A DNA stretch of 64,000 bases, taken from NCBI GenBank assembly GCA_026390595.1, contig JAPLFQ010000008.1, positions 1-64,000 on the forward strand. The letters run 5' to 3'. Below, piece after piece: positions 41,449-50,754 of the stretch. The translations under genes and the position numbers were made by a program. The notes below the pieces were generated by a model. That model ran no database searches and was not told where the DNA came from. It saw only the letters and a program-made list of their open reading frames with translations. How positions within the stretch are numbered: position 1 is the stretch's first letter; each line of letters opens with the position of its first letter. The DNA comes from Ignavibacteriales bacterium (GTDB lineage: Bacteria; Bacteroidota; Ignavibacteria; UBA10030).

Positions 41449-42987
41449 CTACTTCGTTAAAATCATTCTGCTCGTGCTTGAGGCTGCGCCCGCTTGAAGG
41501 CGACAGTAATAGACTCCGCTTGAGAACGACGATGCATCCCATCGCACCGTGTACGCACCGGGTTGAAGCACATCATTCACAAGTTCTGCAACTTCTCTGC
41601 CGAGCGCGTCATACACCCTGAGTCTCACAACACTGACCGCTGACAGCTGATAGCTGATAACCGTTGTTCGATTTCCGCCATAGGCGGATCCGCCTCCGGC
41701 GGAGAACGGATTGGGATAGTTCTGAGCAAGCCTGAACTCCGGTCTTGCCATTGCCTCGTCACCAACTCGCGTCAGGGGTCCCGCTTCGAACGCGCCGAGA
41801 TCGGGAGCGCTGCCAGTGTAAGGCAATCCGACATCGATGCCCGCATCGATCATCCGGCTTGACGCCGCAAGGCGGAGAAATGACGATGCCGGCAGTCTTC
41901 CATCAGCGTTTCTCGGTGCTGTTACAAATGCAGTATCAATGCTCTTGAAGTCTGCAGCCGAGACGGTAAACCCCTGCCAGCTGTTTGCTACCTGCGTACC
42001 GCTGGAAATCCCGACCACTCCTTCCAGTGAAATGCAGTTCTTGATGATGTGTGTCTGTCCGGAATCGACGATGTTCTTGAAATGAAAATTGTCCCCCTTG
42101 TTCCGGAATGCCGTGCAGTTGTAGAGAGTTTGCCCGGCGGTGTTGTTGTTTTCATCGAAACCGCGACCGGTGTTGGCGGCATTGTCGAACGAGACACAGT
42201 TCTTGACGGTGTGCGGGGTCGAAATGAAGTTGCCCCCGAGCTTGAAACCGTTTCCATTGCCATCGAAACTGCCGGAATACCAGACATCGACGCCATTGCG
42301 AAATGCGAAACAACTGTCGATAAGCACGGAGCCGGTGGCCATCCAGAGATCCCAGCCGTCATCGGAGTTCAAGTACGCTCTGCATCCCCGAAACACGTTG
42401 CCCGGCCCCACCGTCCATTTTGCGCTGAATCCGTCTGCGTTGCCACCGATTGGAGGATCGTAATTGCGATATGCATCGCAATTGAGAATCAGGTTGTTCG
42501 ACGGTCCCGGAGCCGCTGAGCCGGTAAGGTGGAGCCCCGTATTCTTATTGTCGTGGATCGCGCAATTCTCGATGATGTTGTAGTTTCCTGAGATGTTGAT
42601 GCCGTTGTGGCCGGCATTCCTCACCTCAAGACCCTTCAGGTGATAGTAGCTTCCGCTGACGCTGATGCCGTCTGACGTGTTGCCGGTGCAATCAAGAATC
42701 GGCGTCTCGCCCGGATACGCCCACAGTTTGATAAGACTTCCTGCCTGAGCGATTTTGCTCAAGCTCAGCTTGGACGTGCCGAGCAGATAGACACCGCCGC
42801 GCAGGATGACGACACCACTCGCCCCGACCGCGGTCAAACCTTTTGAAACTGATTTGAACGGCTGATCGATCGTACCAGCGTTCGTGTCACTTCCCGTCGG
42901 AGACACATACACCGTCGTCTGTGCAGGACTCACATGCAGAACCAGCACCATCAACACCGCCCAGCCACTCAATCGCAAACAACTCAC
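41449..42987 (-). CDS. PL9-type pectate lyase with T9SS sorting domain
   Basis: A 512-residue secreted right-handed beta-helix lyase. 'VYVSPTGSDTNAGTIDQPFK' opens the domain, and 'GNADGFSAKWTVGPGNVFRG' followed by CRAYLNSDDGWDLW is the PL9 hallmark with the calcium-site aspartates and catalytic Lys. The C-terminal 85 residues are a T9SS sorting domain (FRLAQNYPNPF ... SSGVYYCRLQAG). That domain is interrupted after NYPNPF by an extra glycine-rich stretch encoded by two tandem hairpins (see repeat at 41674). GTG start with GGGAAG upstream. Confidence 0.9.
   Translation of the reverse strand: MSCLRLSGWAVLMVLVLHVSPAQTTVYVSPTGSDTNAGTIDQPFKSVSKGLTAVGASGVVILRGGVYLLGTSKLSLSKIAQAGSLIKLWAYPGETPILDCTGNTSDGISVSGSYYHLKGLEVRNAGHNGINISGNYNIIENCAIHDNKNTGLHLTGSAAPGPSNNLILNCDAYRNYDPPIGGNADGFSAKWTVGPGNVFRGCRAYLNSDDGWDLWMATGSVLIDSCFAFRNGVDVWYSGSFDGNGNGFKLGGNFISTPHTVKNCVSFDNAANTGRGFDENNNTAGQTLYNCTAFRNKGDNFHFKNIVDSGQTHIIKNCISLEGVVGISSGTQVANSWQGFTVSAADFKSIDTAFVTAPRNADGRLPASSFLRLAASSRMIDAGIDVGLPYTGSAPDLGAFEAGPLTRVGDEAMARPEFRLAQNYPNPFSAGGGSAYGGNRTTVISYQLSAVSVVRLRVYDALGREVAELVNDVLQPGAYTVRWDASSFSSGVYYCRLQAGAASSTSRMILTK
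41674..41703. repeat. Two tandem 15-bp hairpins inserted in frame in a sorting domain
   Basis: TCCGCCATAGGCGGA (41674-41688) is directly followed by TCCGCCTCCGGCGGA (41689-41703). Each is a palindrome with arms TCCGCC/GGCGGA and a three-base loop. Read in the PL9 gene they encode a Gly/Ser-rich insertion (SAGGGSAYGG) just after the NYPNPF motif. The length (30 bp) keeps the frame. Confidence 0.85.
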
Positions 42988-43053
42988 GTCAGAACTTCCC
43001 TTTCTCTTGTTACCCTGACCAAAGCCGCCTATAGACGGACCCGCGGCTACGCG

Positions 43054-44688
43054 TCACTGAATGACTATCGCTCCCTGTTTCACATCTTGACCAAGTTCGA
43101 TGTCTTTCTTCGCCCTGGCTATGTCGCCCCGTTGCACGCGGATCCTCTCCGTGCTCGCTCCTTGAGCGCGGAGGAAGAGGGCGGCTTGCGATGCCGTCGT
43201 GATTTTCTCAAGCTGCACGTTTTTCGTGTTCTTCACCGACAGGACCGGTCCGGATTTGAAATTCAGCCACACGTCAAGCAGCGTGAATCCATCTGCGTCC
43301 TCCATACTCATCGCCTCATCAGACGTTATGGCGATGTTTTTCAAGGTGACGCTTTGAATCGGCGCTTCGGCGAGTCCGCGTACGAAGAGAGCGTTCTTCG
43401 CTCCGTCGCACACGATGTTCCTGATGTCAAAATTCCGGAAGTACGGGATCTTCGCTTTCGCCGGATCGAAATCAGCATTCCCTTCATAGAACATATCAAA
43501 CAGAATGGCTGAGGTCGCAATATCCTTCATCCGAATACCATCGACAAAGATGTTCTCCACCTTGCCACCCCGATCACGAGCCGACTTGAACCGCAGACCG
43601 ATATCCGTTCCGATGAACGTGCAATTCCTGACGGAAATATTTCGTATCCCGCCGTCGGTATTGCTGCCGATGACGAAACCGCCGTGGCCGTGATACACGA
43701 TGCAGTCGGCAATGACAATGTTTTCGAGAGCAAATTCCCTGTTCTTGACAACGTTCGACTTCATGCAGATGCCATCATCACCGGCATCCAGCACGTTTTT
43801 GAAGAACAGTACATTCCTGCACGCACCGATATCGGCAGCGTCAGTATTTTGCCCCCACCAATTGTTGATAACGGTTGTGTTACAGATGATGACATTGTCA
43901 CAGTCCGACGGATGCAGTGCCCAGCCCGGGGTATTGGTAAACGTCGGACCATCGATGAGCACTCTGCTACATCCGACCAGATCGAGCATTGTCGGACGGA
44001 GGAACTCCCTTGCCCCGGCGATCTCTTCCGGTGTCGGCTTCTTGTTTTCTCTGCGAAGGTTCTTCAGGAATTCCTCGCCGTTCATCGCCTCCTTGGAAGG
44101 CCACCACATCTTGCCGTCTGGGGTGACCACGCCCCCTGAGGCGACCAGGTCTTTCCACTGTTTGGCGGTGAGTTTCTCCTTCTTGACAGGGCGCCAGTAA
44201 TGACCGTTGCCATTGAACGTCCCCGTTCCGGTGATGGCGACATTTGTCAACTCTTGACCATGAATCGGCGACGTGACCCGGTTCCCTTTTGTCGGCACGG
44301 CGTAGTCTTCAAACTTCGGACTGAAAATCACCAGTGCGCCGGTTTCGATACGGAGTTCGATATTGCTCTGAAGCCCGATTGGTCCGGTGAGCCACGTTCC
44401 CGGCGGGATCACAACTGTTCCCCCTCCCTTTTTCGCGCACGCCTGGATCGCGTTGTTGATCGCTGTGGTGTTCATCGTGTGCCCGTCGGCCACGGCTCCG
44501 AAGTCCACAATGCTCATCTGCTGCGCCGGGATCTGAGGCAGTTGGATCTGAGGCATCGCGAACGGCAGATTGGCAGTGTACGACTTGATTTCCTGTTCCA
44601 GCGTTGCAGACCATTGCGCGGCCACAGGGCACGACAACAGTGCGCTCATGGCGGCAAGGACGAATCCCGTGCGTACTCGCTTATGCAT
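43054..44688 (-). CDS. GH28 family glycoside hydrolase, exported
   Basis: A 544-residue beta-helix enzyme with signal peptide MHKRVRTGFVLAAMSALLSC ending VAAQ. GH28 hallmarks: QNTDAADIGAC (first Asp), DAGDDGICMKSN (DD), YHGHGGFVIGSN (GHG), IGLRFKSARDRGG (RFK). It is longer than the other GH28 in this window and has an insert (HYWRPVKKEKLTAKQWKDLV and following) typical of exo-polygalacturonase or rhamnogalacturonan-acting members. AAGGAG seven bases before the ATG. Neighbours on both sides are pectin enzymes. Confidence 0.93.
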   Translation of the reverse strand: MHKRVRTGFVLAAMSALLSCPVAAQWSATLEQEIKSYTANLPFAMPQIQLPQIPAQQMSIVDFGAVADGHTMNTTAINNAIQACAKKGGGTVVIPPGTWLTGPIGLQSNIELRIETGALVIFSPKFEDYAVPTKGNRVTSPIHGQELTNVAITGTGTFNGNGHYWRPVKKEKLTAKQWKDLVASGGVVTPDGKMWWPSKEAMNGEEFLKNLRRENKKPTPEEIAGAREFLRPTMLDLVGCSRVLIDGPTFTNTPGWALHPSDCDNVIICNTTVINNWWGQNTDAADIGACRNVLFFKNVLDAGDDGICMKSNVVKNREFALENIVIADCIVYHGHGGFVIGSNTDGGIRNISVRNCTFIGTDIGLRFKSARDRGGKVENIFVDGIRMKDIATSAILFDMFYEGNADFDPAKAKIPYFRNFDIRNIVCDGAKNALFVRGLAEAPIQSVTLKNIAITSDEAMSMEDADGFTLLDVWLNFKSGPVLSVKNTKNVQLEKITTASQAALFLRAQGASTERIRVQRGDIARAKKDIELGQDVKQGAIVIQ

Positions 44689-44749
44689 CCTGTAACTCCT
44701 TCATTGATTGTACTAACAGCGCTTCCTTTTTCGAAATGACATCAGTCTC

Positions 44750-46405
44750 TCATCTCTTCAACCGATCAATTCTGAACCAATCGACATCTGCGTACCCCGA
44801 TTTGTTCGATGCGTCCGAATTCAAAGAAAATATTCCAACTTTGCTTCCCACCCACTGCCCTTCGCGCGCTGTGAATGTCGTTCCAAGTGGAAGAAACAAC
44901 ATACCATCCGTACTGTAGCTGAAGGAGCAAAGAACGTTGGCGATACTATCTGATTCGTTCTCAGGGTGAACTTCTACGCGAAGATAGATTTCCGATCCTG
45001 AGACCCCGACCGATGCCAGGGTTTCTTCCGGCGTTCCTTTGTCGGCTTTCGTGCAGACAATCTGCGAAATGGTGTAGTCCTTATCCGCCTTGCCGATTCC
45101 AATGTAGGAATAATCGAGTCCGAAGACCACGAGGCCAAATCTCTCTCCAACCGAAAGTGCTGCACAATCAACCTTCGCCGTTGCGGAGTACTTCGGAGCC
45201 GGCATCTTCTGGAGCATCAGATTCGGAACGGTCCACAAGTTCCTGTTCTTCTGCGAAGGGGATTGGGAATAGAGTCTGAGCCACCCGTTCCTGGCGTTGA
45301 GTGAATACCAGCTGCTCTTGAAGTTGGCTTCCCATTGCCATTGCAGCCCGAGTGTTGAGGAATCAAATTCATCACTCGTTTGCGGCACTTCGATCGGATG
45401 CGTCGCACCGACATTTGGCTTCTTGTGCGTTGTTACTGGTTCGCCGATACCATTCTTGTCGTAGTCGGATCCGATTATGGGCCAGTCATGTTCCCACCGC
45501 ATCGGCTGGAGATGGACAATCCTCCCGTAGGCATATCGATCCTGAAAGTGGACAAACCAATCCTCGCCGGTCTTTGTATCGACCCAGGCTCCCTGATGTG
45601 GACCGTTGACGTTCGTGCTTCCCTGTTCCAGAACCTTTTTGTCCTCGTACGGTCCAAAAATGTTCTTCGAGCGAAGAACGGTCTGCCATCCGGGTTTCAC
45701 GCCGCCCGCAGGAGCAAAGATATAGTAGTAGCCGTTGCGTTTGTACAGTTTCGGCCCCTCGATGGTCGGGTGACTGAAATGGCCGACGAACACGACGATG
45801 CCATCGTCGAGGATCTCAGTCCCATCCCTGTTCATCTTGTTCACGGCGAGAATGCTCTTGATGCCTGCACGACTGTTCGCCCATGCGTGAACCAGGTACG
45901 CGTTTTCATCGTCGTCCCAGAATGGGCATGTGTCAATCCACCCCGTGACTTTTCGGATCAGGCGGAGCGGCTCCCAGGGTCCGGCCGGGTTCTTCGCCTT
46001 CGTCAGAAATACCCCCCTGTCCGGATCACCAAAATAAATGTGGAATTCGCCGTTGTGGTAACGCATGGACGGAGCCCAAATGGCCTTCCCATGTTGCGGC
46101 ACATCAAATTCGTTGTACGGATAGTGCGGCGCAGCGTGACCGATGATGGTCCAGTTCACGAGGTCTTTGGAGTGGAGAATCGGGAGTCCAGGGAAATGCG
46201 AGAAGCTCGACGACGTCATATAGTAGTCGTCCCCAACACGAATGACATCCGGGTCGGAATAGTCGGCATAGATGATCGGGTTCGCATATGAACCATCGCC
46301 GTTGTCGGGCGTCCAGACGTCTTTCCGCGCAGACGGCTGCTGCGATCGCGCGACTTGTCCGATGGACACCAGAGCTATCGTACACAGTATTGCCAGAAGG
46401 CGCAC
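44750..46405 (-). CDS. GH43 beta-xylosidase/alpha-L-arabinofuranosidase-like enzyme
   Basis: A 551-residue exported five-bladed propeller enzyme plus C-terminal beta-sandwich (about 370-551). Catalytic acids visible: Asp in YADYSDPDVIRVGDDYYMTS, Asp in WIDTCPFWDDD, Glu in HPTIEGPKLYKRNGYYYI. It probably trims arabinan or other side chains of pectin. The GTG at 46405 is preceded by AAAAGGA five bases upstream and starts a proper signal peptide (VRLLAILCTIALVSIGQVAR). An in-frame ATG at 46582 would lie inside the upstream gene and is rejected. Only 13 bp separate it from the acetylesterase gene. Confidence 0.92.
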   Translation of the reverse strand: MRLLAILCTIALVSIGQVARSQQPSARKDVWTPDNGDGSYANPIIYADYSDPDVIRVGDDYYMTSSSFSHFPGLPILHSKDLVNWTIIGHAAPHYPYNEFDVPQHGKAIWAPSMRYHNGEFHIYFGDPDRGVFLTKAKNPAGPWEPLRLIRKVTGWIDTCPFWDDDENAYLVHAWANSRAGIKSILAVNKMNRDGTEILDDGIVVFVGHFSHPTIEGPKLYKRNGYYYIFAPAGGVKPGWQTVLRSKNIFGPYEDKKVLEQGSTNVNGPHQGAWVDTKTGEDWFVHFQDRYAYGRIVHLQPMRWEHDWPIIGSDYDKNGIGEPVTTHKKPNVGATHPIEVPQTSDEFDSSTLGLQWQWEANFKSSWYSLNARNGWLRLYSQSPSQKNRNLWTVPNLMLQKMPAPKYSATAKVDCAALSVGERFGLVVFGLDYSYIGIGKADKDYTISQIVCTKADKGTPEETLASVGVSGSEIYLRVEVHPENESDSIANVLCSFSYSTDGMLFLPLGTTFTAREGQWVGSKVGIFSLNSDASNKSGYADVDWFRIDRLKR

Positions 46406-46418
46406 GTTGGTCCTTTTC

Positions 46419-47936
46419 TCAGAAGGCAAGTACCGGTGATGCGTTCCCGAGCAGCCAGCGGAAGAGATTTTCTGCCGCTTTGTCATTTTCAAACTCCACG
46501 GGGAGTTTCCGGTGCTCGATGTACTCGTTGTAGAGCCAGGGATCTCCCACCGCGAAGACTCCTCCCTTCCCCACCTTTGCATACGCGATGATCACGTCAC
46601 CGTGATCTGTCAGCACGGCGGAAGCCGGGGATTCGATCGTGAGAGTGGAAACTTCCTTCATGTATATCTTCTTGAGCCCTTTGAACATCGGGTGATCCGG
46701 AAAGACGTCGAACTTGCCCATATCGTACGCATTGCCCGTCACCTTGTTCCTGCTGTCCTCGTTGAAATGGATGCCGAATTTCTCCGGCAGTTTGTTGAAA
46801 TGTTCAAACTCAGCATTCCCCTTATCATTTTCCATAAGGACGAGGATGCCGCCGTTCTTCACCCAGTCAGCAATAGCCTCAGCGGCAGCATCATCCATGT
46901 AGTTGGGCCGCTCCGTTTCCAGAGGCGTATCCGGATCAACGATAATGTACATGCTTGCCCGGCGGAGGTTTTGCGGCGTAGGAGCTTCGGACAGCGTGTC
47001 GAGAGACGCACCCAGGTTCACGATCTTGCTTCCGAGGATAGAGAACCCCGAGTTCGCCGTGTCATGCCACACATAGTGAAATCGTTCGGACACTCCCTTC
47101 GCATTCTTCTTCCACTCGTTGTTGTAGAACTGGTCGAGAACGACCATCTTGTTGATTCCCACGACCGTGTTCGCATCGAATGGTCTGAGAGACTTGCTCA
47201 GCGGAAGCTTAAGCTCCTGCAGATCGTCTGCGATGAGGCGGGCAATTTTCAGAGCCCCGGATTCAGTGAAATGGGTATCATCTTCCTTTCCGGCGGGATA
47301 CGCTGAGAGGAAACCCGGTTTAACCCAGAGGAAATCTTTCCTGGATTCGTCTGGTCCCATCTTCTGAATCAGCTGCATGCTTTTCTTGTGTAGATCGATC
47401 AGGGGGACTTTCTCGTCTGCTGCAACTTCCCGCACGATACCGGGATATTCGCCGTGAGTGTCAACAAGTTTACCCTCTTTATCAAATTTTCTCCGGCTGA
47501 CAGGCGTGAGCAAGATGGGATGAGCCCCTTTGGACCGGGTCTCGTTGACAAAACGGAGCAGGTTCTTCTTGTAGTCGGTGCGTGGTTCGGCGTACCGGGA
47601 GGTATCTTCTTTCTTTGGATCATTGTGCCCAAACTGGATGAAGACCCAGTCGCCCGGCTTCAGTTTCTCGCAGACCGTCTGCCATCGTCCTTCTGCAATG
47701 AAGCTTTTTGTACTGCGGCCGTTGCGGGCGTGGTTTTCGATGAGAACATCGTCACCGAAAAAGAGCGGAAATACCTGCCCCCAGCCGCGTTCCGCCGTGC
47801 CGATAACCGGCTTGTCTGCCATCGTCGAATCACCGATGAGAAACACCCGAACAGAACTTTCAACGAAGAAGCCTGGCAAGAGCAATGTGAGTGTCAAAAT
47901 AACAGTGAGGATAAGCAGCCGTTGGCGTATCTGCAT
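46419..47936 (-). CDS. Two-domain CE12-type acetylesterase fused to a glutamine-amidotransferase-like (DUF4350-like) domain
   Basis: A 505-residue exported protein. Residues about 29-255 are an SGNH domain: VFLIGDSTMADKP with Ser37, QFGHNDPKK with Asn105, Asp-His in 'YPAGKEDDTHFTESGALKIA'. Residues about 265-505 are a second domain with 'RASMYIIVDPDTPLETERPN' and 'AIADWVKNGGILVLMENDKG', then 'GGVFAVGDPWLYNEYI', resembling the class-I glutamine-amidotransferase-like domain attached to unsaturated rhamnogalacturonyl hydrolases. It is a fusion of two activities usually encoded apart or with GH105. ATG 47936 has AAAGG upstream; a TTG at 47969 is less likely. Confidence 0.85.
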   Translation of the reverse strand: MQIRQRLLILTVILTLTLLLPGFFVESSVRVFLIGDSTMADKPVIGTAERGWGQVFPLFFGDDVLIENHARNGRSTKSFIAEGRWQTVCEKLKPGDWVFIQFGHNDPKKEDTSRYAEPRTDYKKNLLRFVNETRSKGAHPILLTPVSRRKFDKEGKLVDTHGEYPGIVREVAADEKVPLIDLHKKSMQLIQKMGPDESRKDFLWVKPGFLSAYPAGKEDDTHFTESGALKIARLIADDLQELKLPLSKSLRPFDANTVVGINKMVVLDQFYNNEWKKNAKGVSERFHYVWHDTANSGFSILGSKIVNLGASLDTLSEAPTPQNLRRASMYIIVDPDTPLETERPNYMDDAAAEAIADWVKNGGILVLMENDKGNAEFEHFNKLPEKFGIHFNEDSRNKVTGNAYDMGKFDVFPDHPMFKGLKKIYMKEVSTLTIESPASAVLTDHGDVIIAYAKVGKGGVFAVGDPWLYNEYIEHRKLPVEFENDKAAENLFRWLLGNASPVLAF

Positions 47937-48047
47937 GAAAGACACCTTTTGTTTACGTTGATGTTTCAACTCGGTGGTTTTGCCCTGGATGGTTGTTTCT
48001 GCTCAGTCCCCATCCTCAGAGAAACCTGTTCTCGATGCTCTGCTTGT

Positions 48048-48202
48048 CTAGCAGGATGCGGAAAAACTAAGTTCGCGTCACGTTGAGCGGTCCCGAGCGA
48101 GGTCGAGGGACGAAACGTCTCAATTGAGGCAAACAACAGGCTTCGACTTCGCTCAGCCTGACGAAGTTTGTCCTTTGGATGCCTTTTTCCGCATCCTCCT
48201 AG
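48048..48202. mobile_element. MITE-like element with CTAGSAGGATGCGGAAAAA ends
   Basis: The left end at 48048-48066 and the inverse right end at 48184-48202 match at 18 of 19 positions. The 155-bp interval is non-coding and contains 'gagcgaggtcgaggga' and its near-inverse 'cttcgacttcgctcag'. The right end carries the TAG stop codon of the LacI-type gene. The ends resemble those of the element at 17151 (TARCAGGWTGTTGAAA). Confidence 0.8.
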
Positions 48203-49287
48203 TTCGTTTTTGCCGCCGCCCTGGCGCCGATCGGCTTCAGGGCCTCGACACGCGTTGGCTTCTTGACGAGACAGGTTTCACGCAGTATCAACTCGGTCGG
48301 AATCTCGAGGTGCTGTTCGCGCACTTCACCCGAGTTATTGATCATATCGAGAATCATCTCCACCGCTTTCGTCCCAAGCTCCTGGGTCGGTTGGTGGACA
48401 CAGCTCAGCGAAGGAGAAAGAAACCGGTTGACGTCGCTGTCTCCAAAACAAATAATGTCGATATCGTCCGGGATACGGAGGCCAAGTTCTTTCGCCGCTT
48501 CATAAATGCCGAGAGCCACCGGGTAGGTCACCGCAAATACAAACTCAGGCATTTGCCCGCTCTGATACAACCGCTTGAATCCTTCGTAGCCGTCAGCCTT
48601 GCCGAAGCCGGCATGAACAACCCATGCGCTGTTGATGGGTACATTGTATTGTTTCATCGCCTGCTCGAAACCAAGAAGCCGGTTCCGGCCGATGTTGATT
48701 TCAGGGTTGCCGCCGACGAAACCGATCTTGCGATATCCTGTTTTGATTGCATGCTCGATCGCCTGAAACGCTCCGCCCTTGTCATCGACCAGCACGCTGC
48801 TGAAGCCGGGAATGCCGGGGCCTGGCATGCGGTCGACAAATACGACATGGATTCCCATCTTCTTGATCCACCTGAAGATCTCGGCGTCCCTGGTTTCCTG
48901 CGATACCGAGATGATCATGCCGTCAACTCTCATCGAAACGAGCGTCTGGATATGCTTCTTCTCACGCTCCGCGTTTTCCTGCGAAACCGTGAGGATGGTT
49001 TCATAGTTGTGGTCGAATGCAGTGTTATAGATCGCCTCGATCACCGATCCGAAAAAGAAGTGGGCAATCTTCGGAATAACGACTCCGAGCATGTTCGAGC
49101 GACGCGCGGAGAGGTTTCTCGCGATGAAGTTCGGGCTGTAGCCTAGTTCGCTTGCGAGTTTTCTTATCCGATTCGCCGTCTTTTCGGAGATATCAGGATG
49201 ACCCCGCAGTGCCTTCGAGACTGTCACGCGCGAGACCTTGAGTTTCTTGGCGATGTCGTCCAGAGTAATATGAGCTGAACGTTTCAC
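48199..49287 (-). CDS. LacI-family transcriptional regulator
   Basis: A 362-residue DNA-binding repressor. HTH and hinge: 'ITLDDIAKKLKVSRVTVSKA' then LRGHPDIS and 'ANRIRKLASELGYSPNFIAR'; effector domain of the periplasmic-binding type (MLGVVIPKIAHFFFGSVIEA ... GFVGGNPEINIGRNRLLGFE). It probably binds a pectin breakdown product and controls the surrounding genes. The GTG at 49287 has AAGGAG five to six bases upstream; a GTG six bases earlier is too close to that site. A matching operator-like palindrome lies at 59406-59419. The stop codon is in the end of a mini-element. Confidence 0.94.
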   Translation of the reverse strand: MKRSAHITLDDIAKKLKVSRVTVSKALRGHPDISEKTANRIRKLASELGYSPNFIARNLSARRSNMLGVVIPKIAHFFFGSVIEAIYNTAFDHNYETILTVSQENAEREKKHIQTLVSMRVDGMIISVSQETRDAEIFRWIKKMGIHVVFVDRMPGPGIPGFSSVLVDDKGGAFQAIEHAIKTGYRKIGFVGGNPEINIGRNRLLGFEQAMKQYNVPINSAWVVHAGFGKADGYEGFKRLYQSGQMPEFVFAVTYPVALGIYEAAKELGLRIPDDIDIICFGDSDVNRFLSPSLSCVHQPTQELGTKAVEMILDMINNSGEVREQHLEIPTELILRETCLVKKPTRVEALKPIGARAAAKTN

Positions 49288-49346
49288 ACACACGCTCCTT
49301 CGACCGATGGTCGATTCAGTAACAACCGCAGATTACACTTGATCAT

Positions 49347-50621
49347 CTATTTCCGTGCGCTCCGGGTCGTCCCCGCTGCACGTTCAATTTCTATAGAAGC
49401 CAGCAGAAACGGGCCGTATCCTTTCATGTCGTTCACGCGTTGCGCCTCACCGACATAGTATTCATAGCTTCCGTCCCTGTAAGGTTTTCCCCCGAGCCCG
49501 GCTCCCTGACACGTATGGAGGAGATCGACAAAGCCATTCGCTTTAACAGACACCAGGTTGTCGACAATTCCCTTGAACGTTTCTTTGGCTGATCGCATAT
49601 ACGTCTTGGGCAGATAGCCTTTGTTTGCCCCCCGGGCAAAGGCGTAGGCGAACATGCCCGACGCGGACGCTTCCAGGTAATTTCCTTCCCGGGTCCCCTG
49701 ATCCAGAACCTGGTACCACAAGTGAGTCTTCTTGTCCTGGAATTTCAGCAGCGCGGCCGACACATCCCTGAGAATCGGCAGCAGCTCTTTCCTGCGAGGA
49801 TAGTCCTTCGGGAGAATGTCGAGCACATCCACGAGCGCCATTGCGTACCATCCGATTGCTCTTCCCCAGAAATGCGGGGAGCAACCGGTCTTCGGATCAG
49901 CCCATCGTTGTTGTTTGCTTTCATCCCAACCATGATACAACAATCCGGTTTTCGGATCGCGGGTGTGCTTGTAGATAAATACAAACTGGTTCACGATGTC
50001 GTCATAGTCACGCGGCTCTTTCGTCATCACCGCATACCAAGCGTAAAATGGTTCACCCATGAACAATCCGTCCAGCCACATCTGGTAGGGGTAGATTTGC
50101 TTGTGCCAGAATCCCCCTTCATTCGCCCTTGGTTGGTTCTGAAGCTGTTTTCTGAGCGTGTCAGCGGCGCTCTTGTATTTTTGCTCCTTCGTCGCCTCAT
50201 AGACCGTGAGCAATGCTCTGCCGACGGCGATATTGTCGATGTTGAAGTCTTCATACTTGTACGTTTTGATGGATCCCGATTCTTCAACAAACTGATCGAG
50301 ATTCCCTTTGATGAAATCGAAGTAACGCTGATCTTTCGAATGCAGCCACATGCTGCGCAACGCCACAAGCATGAGCCCCTGCTCGTAGTTCCAACGCTGG
50401 TTGGGTGAGAGAGAGTCGTACGTTACTGCTCCCGCATGACGCAGCACGAATGACTCTGCGATCCTCTTGGACCATGGCCACGATGCGGGTATTTGTATGG
50501 AATCGGGAAACGGCGAAGCAACGACATCGGTTTTTGCCGGTTGCGTGTTGCCGCTGCCACCGCATGGTAACGGTGCCAGCAACAGAAGGGGAATCAGTAT
50601 TCCAAGATGTGTCTTGTTCAT
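49347..50621 (-). CDS. GH105 unsaturated rhamnogalacturonyl hydrolase, lipoprotein
   Basis: A 424-residue exported protein; signal ends LAPLPCGGSG, a lipobox with Cys20, so it is probably membrane-anchored. It removes the 4,5-unsaturated galacturonyl residue left by pectin lyases. (alpha/alpha)6-barrel signatures: 'QRWNYEQGLMLVALRSMW', 'YPYQMWLDGLFMGEPFYAWY' with the catalytic Asp region, 'GLLYHGWDESKQQRWADPKT' and SPHFWGRAIGWYAMALVD, all characteristic of YteR-like GH105. It lies 60 bp upstream of the LacI-type gene. Confidence 0.94.
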   Translation of the reverse strand: MNKTHLGILIPLLLLAPLPCGGSGNTQPAKTDVVASPFPDSIQIPASWPWSKRIAESFVLRHAGAVTYDSLSPNQRWNYEQGLMLVALRSMWLHSKDQRYFDFIKGNLDQFVEESGSIKTYKYEDFNIDNIAVGRALLTVYEATKEQKYKSAADTLRKQLQNQPRANEGGFWHKQIYPYQMWLDGLFMGEPFYAWYAVMTKEPRDYDDIVNQFVFIYKHTRDPKTGLLYHGWDESKQQRWADPKTGCSPHFWGRAIGWYAMALVDVLDILPKDYPRRKELLPILRDVSAALLKFQDKKTHLWYQVLDQGTREGNYLEASASGMFAYAFARGANKGYLPKTYMRSAKETFKGIVDNLVSVKANGFVDLLHTCQGAGLGGKPYRDGSYEYYVGEAQRVNDMKGYGPFLLASIEIERAAGTTRSARK

Positions 50622-50754
50622 GGTTCTCTCAGTTGGAGTGCATGGGATCGCGGCGCCGTATCGTTGTTGAGTTGGAGAATCTTTGAAAGAAAGTATGTCT
50701 GCCTGGCGATAGCTCGTTCGCCATCCAGTCCTCCGTGCGAAGCTCCGGGCAGCA

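Noticed and set aside
46406-46582. ATG start for the GH43 gene inside the upstream acetylesterase gene
   Set aside because: It would add 59 non-hydrophobic residues before the signal peptide; the GTG at 46405 has an ideal ribosome-binding site and starts the signal peptide.
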